Below are positions 13,377 to 13,916 of a stretch of DNA of 13,916 nucleotides, in pieces. A program made the translations under genes and the position numbers. Numbering within the stretch: position 1 is the first letter of the stretch; every line of letters begins with the position of its first letter. The stretch lies in NCBI GenBank assembly GCA_001768965.1, contig MEMY01000071.1, forward strand, positions 23,317 to 37,232, read 5' to 3'. The notes under the pieces were generated by a model. That model ran no database searches. It saw nothing but the letters and a program-made list of their open reading frames with translations, and had not been told where the DNA came from. The stretch is from an archaeon RBG_16_50_20. Its GTDB lineage: Archaea > Thermoproteota > Bathyarchaeia > 40CM-2-53-6.

Positions 13377-13916
13377 ATGGCAACACAACCAAAAGGCCGC
13401 TCGTATATCTTCGGAACGCCAATCGCATGGATCGCAGCATACGGAGCTCTAGTCGGAGTCACATCCTTCGTGCCGCTGCTGCCGTACCCGGGTGGAGGAG
13501 GATACTGGCCGCTGGCTGTAGTACTTGCAGGTGTCGCTCCACTTGTTCTAGGTCCGATTCCGGGTATCATCAGCGCATTCGTTGGCGGATTGATAGGAAT
13601 GTTCCTTGCTCCGGGAGCTTACCCGCTTGGGATATTCGACGCTTTCCAAGTCGCCACGATCCCAGCCATCATGGTTGGATTAGCCCTCAACACGGGACCA
13701 AAGAAGTACCTCGCTCTGTTCTCCGGAGTGTTGGCAATTGCGGTTCTCTCATTCCACATAGTGCTATTCGTCTATCCATGTGTTCCGTGTATGACTGGCG
13801 GCTGGGCACCAATTTCGCCAACAGAATACTTCCTTGTACTACTGTACTACTGGCTCTTGCCCGCCGTCGTACTCATATCACCACTCGGAACCAAGTACAT
13901 CTACAAGTGGGCGCGC
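13377..13916 (+). CDS. Multi-spanning membrane protein, possibly ECF-transporter S-component-like; 3' end beyond window
   Basis: An open frame from the ATG at 13377 runs to the window edge (180 codons, no stop). It has about six hydrophobic segments: roughly 16-36, 45-60, 62-80, 88-105, 110-134 and 150-169. Gly/Pro-rich turns lie between them (LLPYPGGGGYWPLAVVLAG, then LGPIPGIISAFVGGLIG and FLAPGAYPLGIFDAF). The short helices and the GP-PG-FVGG-IG pattern recall substrate-binding S components of energy-coupling-factor vitamin/metal transporters, but I see no signature that fixes the family. A Cys pair, CVPC (135-138), sits in the loop after segment five. It starts 34 bases after the small membrane protein and probably belongs to the same operon. 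The call as a membrane protein is secure; the transporter role is a guess. Confidence 0.7.
   Translation, partial: MATQPKGRSYIFGTPIAWIAAYGALVGVTSFVPLLPYPGGGGYWPLAVVLAGVAPLVLGPIPGIISAFVGGLIGMFLAPGAYPLGIFDAFQVATIPAIMVGLALNTGPKKYLALFSGVLAIAVLSFHIVLFVYPCVPCMTGGWAPISPTEYFLVLLYYWLLPAVVLISPLGTKYIYKWAR

Noticed and set aside
1..13916. CRISPR arrays, insertion sequences, tRNA/rRNA genes, riboswitches
   Set aside because: I looked for regular direct repeats, transposase-like frames, cloverleaf sequences and long structured leaders and saw none. A tRNAscan or Infernal run would settle the RNA genes.

Overview
The window looks like a piece of an archaeal chromosome of roughly even base composition. The archaeal call rests on gene content: a split ADP-forming acyl-CoA synthetase, an IorAB-type 2-oxoacid:ferredoxin oxidoreductase and an archaeal-style thiolase. 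It also rests on TATA-like elements of the form GTTTAAT/GTTAAAT/CTTATATT about 25-40 bases before several starts, and on frequent TTG/GTG starts. No rRNA, tRNA or lineage marker is present, so I do not name a phylum.

Layout. (1) 1-247, minus: 5' part of a thiolase. (2) 442-1701, plus: LarA-family nickel-pincer 2-hydroxyacid racemase homologue. (3) 1693-5128, minus: acdB (ADP-forming acyl-CoA synthetase beta), then iorA and iorB with their own promoter. (4) 5263-6357, plus: a ParB/HTH protein whose C-terminus looks like a V4R small-molecule-binding domain. It is followed by an 18-bp perfect palindrome with the CACGTG core known from parS sites. (5) 6406-9137, minus: a two-gene LutABC/Lld-type unit, with lutC/lldG upstream of a LutB-plus-GlpC-like CCG fusion. 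(6) 9337-12896, plus: a saccharopine-dehydrogenase-like oxidoreductase, an ornithine-carbamoyltransferase homologue with altered substrate-side residues, and acdA. (7) 13091-13916, plus: a two-helix small membrane protein and the start of a multi-spanning membrane protein.

How it may work together (inference). LarA-like racemase, Lut/Lld-type 2-hydroxyacid oxidation, IorAB and AcdAB form a chemically continuous route: 2-hydroxy acid to 2-oxo acid to acyl-CoA plus reduced ferredoxin, then to free acid plus ATP. Lactate is the simplest substrate, but IorAB prefers aryl pyruvates in characterised archaea, so aryl lactates are an attractive alternative. The ParB-V4R protein sits in the middle of the cluster and is a candidate ligand-responsive regulator; the palindrome downstream of it is a candidate binding site. 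The transcarbamylase and dehydrogenase sharing an operon with acdA do not fit this scheme clearly.

All intergenic stretches are shorter than 300 bases. Apart from the promoter-like elements and palindromes listed, I see nothing in them.
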